64,000 nt of DNA from Microcebus murinus (taxonomy: Eukaryota > Chordata > Mammalia > Primates > Cheirogaleidae). Where the stretch lies: the NCBI RefSeq assembly GCF_040939455.1, contig NC_134108.1:16521501-16585500 (forward strand), read 5' to 3'. The translations under genes were made by a program, and so were the position numbers. Shown piece after piece: positions 44,313 through 55,854 of the stretch; within the stretch, counting starts at the first letter, position 1; each line of letters opens with the position of its first letter. The notes under the pieces were generated by a model that saw only the letters and a program-made list of their open reading frames with translations, made no database searches and had not been told where the DNA came from.

Positions 44313-46769
44313 TTACTACAAAGAGATATTTAAGTTTAACATTTATAGCAGTTAACAGGACGGAAATTAGAGGACTAAATATTTTTGCTTGCCCAGTACC
44401 CTGTTAATATCTTTTAAATTAAGAAATCTGCAGAAACCTTAAACTTATTTAAATGTTAATCATGATTATTCATTTGATACAGTTGGAAAAACTCAAAAGT
44501 CAAGGATTTTGATCCAGATTATAAGTCAATCATAGAGGCAAAGAGAAAAGTTGCTAGGATTCCTTTTCTGTTCATTAAGAATGATGTCTCTCCTCAATAC
44601 ACATTCAAGCATGCTTATTTGTATTTTAAACAGACTTCTCAAATGAAAACTAACATAATTTTTGCTAAAGACATTAAAACAATCAGTAAACTAGTCATCA
44701 GTTATCATTGTCCATTTCCATATAGACTTCTTTTCTGAGGCGTCAAGGATGGGACAAAGTAACTGGGCTAAGAGGTCTGTACACAATAGAATTATCTGAC
44801 ATTTTTATATAAAAAAATGGAGTACATGTGCAATCTAGCTACCACCTCTGTGTGAATTTAGAAACATCAGTTGATTCATGTGTTGTTTCCGATGCCACTG
44901 TTTGACTGAAATTGAAGTAAGTATTGCAAGTTAATCAAAGCTGATTCCTCCTGAGGCTAAGAAAACTGGGTCTCTTGTCAGCTCTCACTAATGAAGACAA
45001 AATAAACAATGCTTGCAGTTAATCATTGGCACATGAACTACATTGCTGTCGGAAAATAGCATGTCATCACAAGTTCTTTTCAAATGAGTAAGGACACAAT
45101 ATATGTTTGTTCAAAGTTTGGAACTAAGTAAAGTTTAAGATTTTCAACAGTAAAATTTCCAAAGAAATGATCTTTTGCCGTAAATTTCCAGCTCTATGAA
45201 GAATTTAATATTTGATTATTGAGGCTCAACTATGTGCCAGGAGCTTTCAAGTACATTAGTTTATTTTCACTCAATAATTACAGTAATCTCAGGTTCTTGA
45301 CACAATTTAGGACAGCTCAGTCTTTTTTATGATCTTATTTGACAAATGTATTCCATAAAAGAGAAAAGTCAGAACCTCATCATTTCAAGAAATGTGAAAA
45401 TTAACCTTTATTAGAACAAGCAGTGCAAATAAAAATGTTATCAAAACAAATTCTTTTGCCCCTAAAAGGGACTTTATACTTATCAAATTCCCTGAATTTA
45501 TTTCGTACTAATTATTTTACTTAGACCTGGATGAATTATAGGAATTCCATGATAATTATTTTGAACTGAGACAGATAAAGAAAGTTATGCAACTTCCCTA
45601 GTGTTACAGCCCCGCAATTTTTCTCTCTAAATATTTTAAAGGCTTAACATTAATGTTTAAAATGGTTTTTCAAGTGTCATATTTAAATATTTTTCTCCCC
45701 AAGGACTACATCATCCTTTTGCTAGTTAACCAATCTGATCGCTTCAGGACAAAATAAACTCTTGAGTAAAATTACATTCATATGTTTACCACGGTGTAGT
45801 TATTTAAACACTTGCATTCCAGGAAATGAAGTTTTAAAACATGTTTAGGTAAATACTTTTTAACATTATCCAAATGGCTCAGTTAACTTGATTTTTAAAA
45901 TTATCAGCAATCTCTGTTGCAAAGCAAACTTTCATTCCAGCAGGTTATTGCACTAATCTCTTAAGAATAACTCTTACTGTGGGTCATCCCAGTTTTTAAA
46001 ATTGACCTAAATAATTAATATTCAGCTATTTCCCAGAGACACTAAATTTGTAGTGTCTCGAGCTTGAATGGGCACTTCTTGTCACAACTGAGACTCTTTG
46101 ACATGATTGGGAAATGGGACTCATTTTACAGAACTGTTTGAGGCTTCAACTTCATAATCTATGTGACAATTCTTCTTAAATAGACATTCAAAAATTATTT
46201 CCTTTCCTTGGGGTGAGAGCACCCACAATTGTGACTGAATAACCAATAAAAGTCAGCTGTAGCAACAGGCAGACCACTAGTCGAAGCTCATTCTTTGCCG
46301 TTGCTCTTGAGGTGGGATTTCTGATTTGCCTCAGAATAAATCAGAGCCTATTCACTCCTAAGCAGCTAACGCCCTCTCTGTGCGCAGATGTGGCATAATG
46401 CTCACTAAATACTCCCTACCCCTGCCTCATTCTGGCTTCACGAATTCTCTGTATAGCACCATCTTTCTCCCAGGCATTTTCAAATTTGTTAATTTCTGTA
46501 AAAGTACTTATTTTCCATGATTTTTACAACCAATTTACCTGGTCATATTTTCGTCATGATTGCAAAAATGAAAAAGAGAAGAAATAGTACTATAAGATAA
46601 TCACTTATTAAATAGTAAACTTAATTACCAAGTCACACACACAAAAATAGGATGATAAAATTATTTTTTCTATTCCAAACCCAAGACGGTGAAGACTAAC
46701 CTCAAACGGTGCCTAAAACAGCATTTTGAGGAATGTCTCACTGACTGTCATCATCAGGGCTATATAGGT
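44313..46769. other. Long AT-rich stretch, mostly unassigned
   Basis: About 2.4 kb with no gene and only one short MIR (45210-45330). Repeat-poor compared with most of the window, with no sizeable open frame. Confidence 0.45.
45210..45330 (-). mobile_element. MIR SINE fragment, antisense
   Basis: 'ttattgaggctcaactatgt', 'gccaggagctttcaagtac', 'attagtttattttcactcaa' match the antisense MIR tail. Confidence 0.75.
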
Positions 46770-46870
46770 GATGTATAAAATGCAGATTTCTGGACTTCTC
46801 CCCTGACCTATGTAATCAGAGTTATCTGGAGGACTCAAGAGTCCTTGCATCGTTTAAACGCCCCAGAAAA
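46770..46870. mobile_element. MER5-like hAT DNA transposon fragment
   Basis: 'aaaatgcagatttctggac', 'cccctgacctatgtaatcag' and 'gagttatctggagg' match the MER5A middle ('aaatgcagattcctgggccc...tactgaatcagaatctctgg'). Confidence 0.72.
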
Positions 46871-47800
46871 ATGTGCCATGCTGACGTTTGAGCGTGGCTA
46901 TAAGCGTTCCGTCAGCACTTGAGTACATTTGGAGTCACTGAGCAACAAGCATGGGTAACTACATTTTGACACTTCTCGTTTTTATTTCTCCTTTTCATCC
47001 ACAGCACATGCACCGTTACTCTGTGATCCACCGTGTCCCATTGAGTGCTGTTCCACAGAGTGCTCTCCAGGGGCAAAGCAAGTCCTGAGCATTGCACGGA
47101 ACGCAGCCTTGAGCACCTTGTTTCTATTGCTGCTCAAGCCTCGTCCCCCTCTGCAGTTAACCCTCGCCATAGACGAGGCAAGGAAATTAATTGTGGAGGC
47201 GTAGCACGAAGGGAGTGGCAATTGCTCCTACGTAGTGGAGCTGTGTACCACACAGGTGGACACAGGCAAGCAAGAAGCTTTATGAGGAGTTTCAGGCCGA
47301 TGTTACTCAAATAGCTTACCTGTTTTTGAATAGTGGACTGGCAGGTTTATTTCCATTATGCTATTTCACCATTATATTCACTTCTCCTATAGGCAAAAAG
47401 AGGATGCTTTAGACTCTCTGAATTAAATATTGAAAAAAACAAGTATCAAAGTATACTGACCAAAGCACCAAGTTACTTAAAGTGAGATTAAATGAATAAA
47501 ATATTGTTCATCTCTCAGCTAACTTGGCAAGCTTGTCTATAGGATCGCTGGGTCTATGAAGCTCTTTGGGCTTGGTTACGAATTCTAGATAAATAATCGC
47601 CAGGCGCGTCTTTGAGCTCTCTTCCTTCATGATTCTGGGGCACACTTTTTTAGACACTAGGAACCGAATAACCAGCATTCTGTGCTCTCTGAAGTCCTTG
47701 GCTGGTCCTCAGAAGTAAGGTAATGGGTGATGCCTCTGAGACCAGGGCGGCAGCCGCGCTGTGAAGGCAACAGCTGCGATTAAGGAAGTCGATAGCAACA
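46871..47800. other. CpG-richer unassigned pocket
   Basis: CpG dinucleotides are noticeably denser here (for example 46880-46915, 47010-47240 and 47745-47795) than elsewhere in the window. No repeat family or gene recognised. Opposing frames of 79 and 89 codons lie at 46982-47314. A pyrimidine-rich run followed by CATCCACAG at about 46980-47003 looks like a splice acceptor, but the frame after it stops soon. Confidence 0.4.
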
Positions 47801-48954
47801 ACAGATGCTGTTCAGCTTTGTATAGCAACACTCAAGAGTCCTGAGTCTCTAAATTTTTGTGCATTTGTTTATTCCATCATTTTGAAGTTCTGAACTGAGT
47901 TTCATTTTGAGAAAAATTGTTTACTGGGAGAAGAAGCGAAGCCTGGGCAGGAATGATGCCATCTGAGTGGAGATGCACAAGGGAAAAGCCACTACAAAGA
48001 GCTTGTACGTTTTCTTTGTTTTTTCTCTTTGGATGAAAATTATGGTACAGAAACAAATGCAAATGCAAAATGCAGCTGTCATATGTTTTTTGCAAATCTA
48101 TCAGGAATCTTATTGTTAAGCTTATTTCTAACTATTTCTGTTCTATTCTTGCCCCCTGGCTTGGTGTCTTCGCAGTCATGACCTTGGTCCAATTCTCCAC
48201 ACTGATGGGGCCATTTCCTGTGATGATGGGGCTTAGGACCGGCCACCCCTGGAACTGGCTCAGGGATGACCCTCTCGCCCAGAAGCTAGGTCGTGATCAC
48301 CATTTGCGAACTGTTCCCAGGATGATCACTGGGAAAAGTCATCATATTCAGCACAATAATATTTATGTAGATTAAAACATAGAGTAAGGCTTGTAAAGAA
48401 TAGGCAAAAGGAGATTCTAAACACATTCTTTAGTAGAGGTCCTATATGTACATTTTTTCTGATGTTATATACATCATTCAGGACAATTTATGGAGGTCAT
48501 TTTGTGTCTTGAATTCTGGGTCTAAATAACATTTCTCAGCACCTTAGAGCCACCAAAAGATTAATTACAAAGATCTAGGGGCCCCTGGGTAGCCAGATGC
48601 TTCGTTTTCTTCTGAAGAAGATTAACAATGCAAGAGATTTGCCATAAGGCATAAGACATTCTACCAAGATAAGTCACGGTTGCTGGCCTTTCATTCCTCT
48701 CTCTAAATCCTTATGAATTGCTACTTACACATATGCTCCAGGAAAATGGGACATGCCACCTGAGTAATGACCCTTGGCTCCTTGTAATGGTCCCTGGCAG
48801 CAGAAAAGTGAAGAAACTCCACTCTTGTGAAAGGCTCCGAAAAGCCAGAGACCAAGAGTCACAGAACTGTGTATCCCCCAAGGAACTTCAACCTGGAGAC
48901 AGAGCAGGCAGGAAACTCAGAGGATTTTTCTTGCTACTCTCTGGAACCCAGGAG
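47801..48954. other. Unassigned non-coding sequence
   Basis: No gene or repeat identified. The 101-codon frame 48070-48375 and the 112-codon frame 48718-49056 are not recognised; the second runs into the MER5-like piece. Confidence 0.4.
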
Positions 48955-49065
48955 TATTGTATAACATGCAGATTTCTGGACTTCTCCCCAACCTACAGAA
49001 TCAGTATTATCTACAGAACTCAGGCGTCCGCATGTTGTTTACACTTCCTAGAGTAATGTCACCAC
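48955..49065. mobile_element. MER5-like hAT DNA transposon fragment
   Basis: 'acatgcagatttctggac', 'ccccaacctacagaatcag' and 'attatctacagaactcagg' give the same core as 46770-46870. An independent old copy. Confidence 0.7.
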
Positions 49066-49214
49066 GTGCACTTGGTGCCACCAGCCATGCTCCAGACCAG
49101 CAGGGGCCAGTGTGGGAGGACCTGCCCCAAAGAAAAGAGTAGTTCACACCAGGGGCCAAGACCACTCCAGAGAGGGTGCATTGGATATTCTAAATTTGGG
49201 AATATGGGAGGCAG

Positions 49215-49390
49215 TAAAACACAAGTGTTAGAGGCAGACTGACTCAAATTCTGATTTGCATCTTGTCAGCTGGGTGATGTGGCCTTGGACAAGTATATCC
49301 ATTTTTGTCATTTACAAAATGAAACTATTTATACTTACTTCGTAGGGTTGTTGTATAATTTAAAGAAGATAACACATATGAAAACATTTG
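49215..49390 (+). mobile_element. MIR SINE
   Basis: Sense MIR: 'gaggcagactgactcaaatt', 'ggatgtggccttggacaag'-like text, 'catttacaaaatgaaacta', 'cgtagggttgttgtataatt'. Confidence 0.85.
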
Positions 49391-49394
49391 GGCA

Positions 49395-49600
49395 CATCCC
49401 AGTATTGCTACTTACAACCGTATGCTCTTGGGCAAGTTATTAAACTCTGTGCCTCCATCTGCCCATCTGTAATATGACAGTAATCACAATACCTGCTTCA
49501 GAGGGAGCTTATGAGTTTTAAATGAGATAATACTGATAAAATAGTTAGAATTGATTCTGGTACTTGCTGTCAGCAATTTTTAGTAATAGCAATAAACGTT
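49395..49600 (+). mobile_element. MIR SINE, second copy in tandem
   Basis: Sense MIR again directly after the first: 'gctcttgggcaagttatta', 'ctctgtgcctccatctgc', 'aatcacaatacctgcttca', 'gagttttaaatgagataat'. Different divergence suggests separate insertions. Confidence 0.85.
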
Positions 49601-50104
49601 AGCTAGTCATAGGAGTGAGTACGCAATAAATTGAAGTTGCAGTCATTATCATCATCATCCTTGCCATCATCCAGAGACTATAAAGTGGGTTAGAAAAACA
49701 TTCATCATGGAATTTTTCCAAGCTCGCCAGATCTGCTCTAAGCAGAACATAAACTTGACCTTTCTTCCTCTTAACCAACTTCATTCGGTCATAATGTGAC
49801 CAGAGTGTTTGTAAATAGAAACCTCCAGGTCAGGTCATAGGGAGCATGTCTGAGACTTCTTCGTGCTTAAACTGAAGTCAAGAAATACACAAACGACTAC
49901 CCAGCAGCGACCTGGTCCGTTCCAGGGACAAGAAGTGCTTGCATAAAGATTACACTTACACCGACGTCGACACACACCATGTGCACAGGTGCCCGTAAGC
50001 AACTCAGTCACAGGGCTCCAATTTCCCTGGGCCTTGGTAGTTTGCAGCAGACGCCAGCGAGGCTGTCTGTGTGGTGTGTCGGATGTTTGCCATATCGCTT
50101 AAAG
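49601..50104. other. Unassigned non-coding sequence
   Basis: No repeat or gene. Several CpGs at 49900-50100 but no promoter-like structure. Confidence 0.4.
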
Positions 50105-50620
50105 ATCGAAGAGTGAGGGGACCTTAAGGATAAAATAGACATCTCAAGGTCATCTAATTCAGCTTCTCACCCAGAGAGGCTCTTCATCAGCAAGAGTTCA
50201 TGTCCAGTTCCTCTCTTTTTTGGAGAGATTTTTTTGTTGCTGGCACCCTTGTCGGACAACTTAAGTCATTATTACATTTTTTCACATACTAAACTAAAAT
50301 CAGCCTTCCAGAATCTTCTACCCAATGCTCTCGTTTCTGTACTCTGAACATAAGAAACCAAGTTGGTGCCCTCTTTTCCACGAAAACTCTTTACTCTTCA
50401 CAAGTTTTAAAGAAGCTCTTGCACCTCCCCTTCATTTTCTTACCTCCAGCTCTTCTAAATATTTGCCATCCGGTCTTCTCAATGACTGTCATGCACAGTA
50501 CAATGGAAATATTACCTCCAGGTGGGCATCTGTTGTACTCGCCTGTCTGGTATCCATTTCTCTCTGCTTTTATTCATAGGATTCCTCTTTTGTGTAGGAA
50601 CCTATCTCATGTGGCTTAGA
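50105..50620. mobile_element. Ancient CR1/L3-like LINE relic, first part
   Basis: 'ggtcatctaattcagcttct', 'tgccctcttttccacg'-like and 'ccttccagaatcttctacc' follow the widespread amniote CR1/L3-type repeat with the 'ggaccttaggagtcatctagtcc' theme. A colinear second part resumes near 51270. Strongly diverged. Confidence 0.5.
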
Positions 50621-50639
50621 TAGAAATAATCTTATCTGC

Positions 50640-51060
50640 TGTCACCACGCCTGCCAAACCTGGAGTGAGCATGTGACCTTCCTATGGCCCCACCTTGATT
50701 GGTTCGGGGCTGTGCCCTGAGCCAGGTGAATGCAAACCCACCCTAGGACTCTGCTGGAACCAGTGGGAAAGGGGTTTTCATTCTGATGGGGTTCTCATTC
50801 TGCTAAAGTAGCAGAATGGAAGTCATAGGTGAGGGTTATATTTACTGTTACTTGGTGAGAGCCTCTCTGAGAATGAACGTAACACACAGGAGACAAAGGT
50901 CAGGAGATTGAGAGAGGCAGATTCCTGCCTGCATTAAGCACCTGGCTCCAGCTATGCTGGAGGTTGGTGTAGTTCCGGAATTTGTAAGTATGGTAGCCAA
51001 TGCCTGTTCTTTTCTGTTTTTGAGTTTTATTTATGTTACTTTCAACTTGAAATTAATTAG
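50640..51060. mobile_element. Ancient mammal-wide repeat inserted in the CR1/L3-like relic
   Basis: 'agcatgtgaccttcctatgg', 'ttgattggttcggggctgtg', 'ctgctggaaccagtgggaaa', 'tctgagaatgaacgtaacac', 'agcacctggctccagctat' occur in the same order as a common mammalian repeat I recall but cannot name safely (possibly an LTR). Confidence 0.55.
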
Positions 51061-51269
51061 CACATCTCTCTTGCCTGTGTTGTGTGAGAGCAGACCAGGG
51101 CCTAGAGTCCCAAAATCTCCCCTCGTTTCTCCCTGGTAGCTCCACACTTCCCCTAAGGTTGGGCCCCTGAGAAGTTAATGTTTGGGATTCCTTGGTTGCT
51201 GGAAAAGAAATTCACATACCTAGCATGAATAATAATGTTCACTGGAAGGACACAAGGGTGCAATCATAA
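51061..51269. other. Short unassigned spacer
   Basis: No feature recognised. It lies between two ancient repeats. Confidence 0.35.
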
Positions 51270-51640
51270 ATGAAGACTTCCTCCCTCTAAGTTGGATCTG
51301 ATTTATTCTGATGCAATGTCTCAACATATTGAAATCGCTTTAAATCCTGATTCCAACATCTTTTGAATCAGTTGTTTCTGGCAGGTGTGTATCTTCTGCA
51401 TGCATTTATGAGTTTGCCTTCTGTGGCTTCATTTAAAGCATTAATACAAAAGCTAAATAAGACAAGGCCTCAGAGCCCTGTGGCCCACCACTAGAAATCT
51501 ATTCAGGTTAACCTTACTATTCATTAATATCCTTTGGGTCTAGTTAGCCAGTCAGCTGCAAAACTATCTAACATTTCTCTAATCCAGTTCACATTTCACA
51601 TATGGTTTCTAACCCATAAAACTATCTCAAAGGAGACTTT
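51270..51640. mobile_element. Ancient CR1/L3-like LINE relic, second part
   Basis: 'tttaaatcctgattccaaca', 'atctttt...tatcttctgc', 'taatacaaaagctaaataag', 'cctcagagccctgtggccca', 'ccactagaaatctattcag', 'cctttgggtctagttagcc' match the well-known amniote CR1/L3-type text ('gggccaagcacagagccctgtggcac', 'ccactagagacctccctccag'). The colinearity with 50105-50620 argues for one interrupted copy. Confidence 0.6.
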
Positions 51641-52640
51641 GAAAATACTTTTCTTTTTTAATAACCACCGCACCTGGTGTCCACTAGCCCTTCACTAGTT
51701 TCCAGCACTGACTTCTAAAGAGCTTGTCATTCTGAATCACCAGTGTCTGTCCTTCCAACAAGATTGTGAGTTCCTTAAAGTGGCTTGGCTCAGGGAATGC
51801 AGGACACATTGACATTCCCTTGGCCTGTTAGTTCTCACAATGTTTTTATTGAATCAAAGGGTTAAAGTGGCAGAATAAATAGAGAATAAATAAACAGAGA
51901 ATAAACCCAGTAGTTCTTTAAGGAATTAGGTTTTAAGTTTTATTTTATCTTGCATATTGATGTCTGAAGAGAAAAGGTTATTAATTAAGGAAAAACAGAG
52001 ACCTTGGGGATAGGGGGATAAAGAGAGATGGAGACTTTTGCAATCATTCAGAGGGTTTAGCTTGGCCCTTTCAAAGAATTTATAAGATGATGGCATTGTG
52101 TTTTTCTCTAAAATATCCCATTTTTCTCTAAAACAACTATCCTTAGTACAGTTCTTATGGTTACAAGTCATGATTAGGAAATTGGAGGGTAATAGATAGA
52201 AAGGGGGAAGACAGAGAGAAATAAAGCTGATAGGCCTGGATGGAATGCAGTGAACTACAGTGTTGCAAAGGGCAGGGAAAAACTGGCAACAAGAAGCACA
52301 AAACTTGTCTCACCCCCCAGTGGGTGGATCAAATCGTCACCTTTCCAGGCCACTGGCCCAGGCCCAGGGCAGATTGTGATTTGGTTGCTGTAAGGTAGCC
52401 TTCAGGACAGAGAGGAGATGAGCTGTTAAAATAAGTAGGACATCTCGTTATTTGGATTTCATAACTTAGGGAGCTGAGAGTGGTTCACATGAACTGGAAT
52501 ATATGGCCCTGTGTGTGGCAGTATGTCTGCCAGCAAACCATTGGTTTCCTGTGTGCCACTTTTTGCAGAAAGACTTTCATTCTTACAAAACATCTATTTT
52601 AATTTCCATAATAATCCCCCAAAATGACACTGTCACTCTC
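51641..52640. other. Mostly unassigned; possible L2 piece
   Basis: 51740-51860 ('gtctgtccttccaacaagat', 'tgtgagttccttaaagtgg') may be a diverged L2 3' part. The rest is unrecognised. No gene. Confidence 0.4.
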
Positions 52641-52671
52641 TTTTTTTTTTCCTTTTTTTTTTTTTTTTTTG
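52641..52671. repeat. Poly-T tract
   Basis: About 30 bp of T with two C interruptions, preceding an antisense MIR tail. Likely unstable in length. Confidence 0.85.
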
Positions 52672-52775
52672 CAGATAAGGGAACAGGCTTAGAAACTCTA
52701 AATAATCGCCTTAAGTCAATGCTTAATTTGTGATGTAGCCAGAATGTGATTCCAGGCATCCTTGCCAGAGCTCCA
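52672..52775 (-). mobile_element. MIR SINE fragment, antisense
   Basis: 'gcagataagggaacaggctt', 'aatcgccttaagtcaatgc', 'gtgatgtagccagaatgtg' and 'attccaggca' are the antisense central MIR words in order. Confidence 0.65.
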
Positions 52776-54894
52776 ACGGTTACCCCTGGACTCTGAGATT
52801 TCAGGATTTGATTTATAGATCAAGAGGCACCAACAGGTTAACTGTGTTTATCATTACCTCTTTTTAAGATGCTTGTGTTCTGGTTTTTTTTGAACTGTGA
52901 CATTGAACTGTATTTTATCATTCACTGTTTTTGCAATAAAGTTTTTAATAAACTTCAAGGTTTGGATTCTCACTTTATAGCAAGGAGCAAACCCCTTTGT
53001 AACCGGAGGTGATATGCATCACTCTGAGGGTCAAGGAATAATTGCTTGCTCATGTGCTGAAGGACAACACAGCTGCCTGCAATGAATCCTGATCCCAGAC
53101 AGGGGCGCAAGGTGGTGAGAGGGTCTGGTGGGAGCACACGGAACATCTGGCTGAAGAATTGAGATTTCCGACTTTGGTTTTCTCCTCTCTCAAGTGCCAT
53201 TGCATAACCCCTGATGATCAGTTATGATCCTTGGAAGTAAAGCCAAGTTGTTGGTCATACCGTCAATATTTCTTCTGTACTATCATTCTTATCGTGAAAG
53301 TCATTATAAAGAAAAAGAAAGAAAGAAAAATTTAAAAAGACCACATCTCCCAGAAAGTTTGCAACTTGCAATATTTATAAGGGCTATTAGTGGACTCTAT
53401 AAGTGGATGTTACTTCATTTCCTTAATAATTAATCAAACATGAAATGAATCTATTATTATGGATAGCTATTTAATGAAATCCATTAGCATAAAGTTCCTA
53501 AAAGCAGAATGCAAGCACTTAAACTGTAATTCAAAGATGTGAATTTTTTTCCCTTGGAAACTGCTTTATAAACAAGACGGTTTCTAAAAAGTAACACTTT
53601 TCGCAACAATAATGTAGCACATCTGCTTCTAAGCCCCATTTTTCTCCTCTTCCTCTTGTAGATTCTTGCTTTCCCCTCTCTGCTCCAGGCCTTCTCAAAG
53701 AACTACTATGGAAAGCTGAGATCAAATTAGAGTTGTGTGCTTAGTATCTCCAGGTGCTAGAAAAGTCCTTGGAAACTTTCCCATTCTAAGAACTGGCAAA
53801 GAACTGGGTGGTGCTGAGCATTGGAGAAATGCAGGTGGGTCTTCAATTGCCCTGGGACCTGGTTTAAGGGTCCCCTTCATCAGACCCCAGGGGCAAGTCA
53901 ATAAGGGAGTGGCTATTGGAACCACTGTCAATCAAGAGCCCCCAGCAAGGACAGGCCCTAACTCAGATCTGGGAGGCAAGATTGAGACTGGAGGTCCCCC
54001 AAGCTTAGGGCTGGCCTGCATTAATTTTTGCTTAAAGCCTTCATTTTTCATTTATTTTTCTTATTCTGTTTTGTTCTGGGAAACTTAGGAGGTATCAGAA
54101 GTTCTATGGCATGCAAGAACCTATGGAGAAAAGGAACAATGACATGGGAATAAAGTGGCCAACAATAAAATGATCGTGACACTTGATGGCAGAGGAGGGG
54201 GACATCTGCCCAGCAGACACGAAAGAAAGACGATCCATTGCAAGCTGTGGAAACCTCGTGAGCAAGAAGAAAGTCCATGAATACAAAAAATATGTCAAGC
54301 TGTAAACCATATCTGACACCCGGAAAGTGGCCATAGCAGACCCCCAGTAGCTGAGTGGGCATAAATCTCGCCGCTTCACTCACTCCCCGTCTCAGCAACT
54401 CTGCCAGGACCAGGCAAGGTAACCAAGAGCAGCTCTCCAATCAGAGTTCACTGGAGTGCCAAGAAATGGAAACCCACTGAAGCTAGCTCAACTACAGAGG
54501 AGATTTAGAGGGACTCTGAGAAGTGCCACAGAATCTAAGGTTGGCAGCAAAATAAAACCCTTCTTTGCTGCATCTACAAAGCTCCCCAGAATAGAATTGT
54601 TGTTCTCCAGTGTAGACTTCTCCCTGGGTCCCTCCCCCACCCCTGTCCCTCTCCAGGATGCTTCCTCAGCTTCCTCGACAGCATTTCATGGTCTCCAAAA
54701 CATCCACTCTCAGTCCCAGGTTTCCACTAATTTCCTGCTTCTAAACTCTATTGGCTGATATAAGCCTCTGTGCAAAGTAGTTCAAATTTTGAGAAAACAG
54801 AGGAAGGAGAAATAATTTTGGGGGGAGACTCAGGGAAATCGTCAAAGAAGCTGATATTACTGCCAGGCCTGGGAAAACATACTGGATTTTCATA
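52776..54894. other. Unassigned sequence, one probable ancient repeat
   Basis: 54455-54770 ('gaaacccactgaagctagct', 'caactacagaggagattta') resembles a mammal-wide repeat that begins 'aaacccactcaaactggctt', family not named. The 117-codon plus frame at 53735-54088 and the 130-codon minus frame at 54440-54048 are not recognised. No gene supported. Confidence 0.4.
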
Positions 54895-55095
54895 ATAGGT
54901 AAGTATGGAGCAGCCTTTTCAAAGCATTATGATACTTGAATCTCCTAACAGTGCTGGGAAGTATGTTGAGCAGATTATTCCCATTATACAAATGAGAAAA
55001 CTGAGTCCTGCAAAAGTTAAATTAATTGACCAAGGCCCCGTAGCTAGTGTGGGGTAAATTCCAGACTAGATCCTAAGTCTTCTGACCCCTACATC
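54895..55095 (-). mobile_element. MIR SINE, antisense
   Basis: 'cccattatacaaatgagaaa', 'actgagtcctgcaaaagtt', 'gaccaaggccccgtagct' and 'agtcttctgacccct' give antisense MIR, well preserved. Confidence 0.88.
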
Positions 55096-55803
55096 ACTGC
55101 TTTTTTTCCATTTTTTCCTGTGTAGAGATAAAGAATGAGCCTGTTCCGATACCATCCATAGTCCTTGAATTGGGACCGATGTCATTGTGATTTTAACCTG
55201 CCTTTCCCAAGCTCTATCTCCACCACCCCCTTTGAAAAAACTATATTCATGGAATATATCTGCCCAAGTGTTGTCGGAAAACCAATGGCACGCTCCAACA
55301 ATTTGATTTGGGGAGAGTTTAATAAAGGGCTTTGTTACTGAGATGTGGGCAGGGTCTGGGGGAACCAGCAAAGAGTAGTGCAGGATGCTCAACCTGGCAG
55401 CAGCAAGGATCCATTGTCGTCATCACCATCCCTGGGTCCAAAGGACAAAATGGAAACGGAGTGATCAGAACACAGAGATAGTTGCATGGAGAGGCCACCT
55501 GGTACAAGCTGTGGCTTTCACAGAAGGGCACAGGCAACCCCTGCCAACCACAACCTCACTCTCTTCCAGCTTCCAGAAGGGCCAGCGAGTCCACGGAAAC
55601 TCCTTGCTGATCCACAGAGGCCAGCGTCCCAGGGCACGGTCACGGATGGGTGGAGCGCAGCCCTGGAGAGGCAAACAAGAAACATCTGGCACAGGGGATG
55701 GGGGGATTCGATGTGGGGGGCTAGGCACGGGTTCCAACCTGTTTTCTTTCACTCTCCTTTCCCACCCACACGCATCTCTGAAACTGCACGCTCACACGCA
55801 CGT
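55096..55803. other. Unassigned GC-richer sequence
   Basis: 55315-55345 ('gagtttaataaagggcttt') recalls the antisense start of an old repeat, but no family can be named. The overlapping frames here (173 and 184 codons, 55385-56040) run through the CA array and are artefacts. Confidence 0.4.
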
Positions 55804-55804
55804 G

Positions 55805-55812
55805 CACACACA

Positions 55813-55853
<41 letters not shown>
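55805..55853. repeat. (CA)24 microsatellite
   Basis: About 24 CA units with one TA interruption near the start. Probably polymorphic. Confidence 0.96.

Positions 55854-55854
<1 letters not shown>

Noticed and set aside
46980..47090. Exon after a splice-acceptor-like pyrimidine tract and CAG
   Set aside because: The reading frame after the site closes within about 30 codons and no donor or homologous protein is evident.
48157..48375. Frame after a CGCAG acceptor-like site
   Set aside because: No recognised protein, weak polypyrimidine tract, and no partner exon found.
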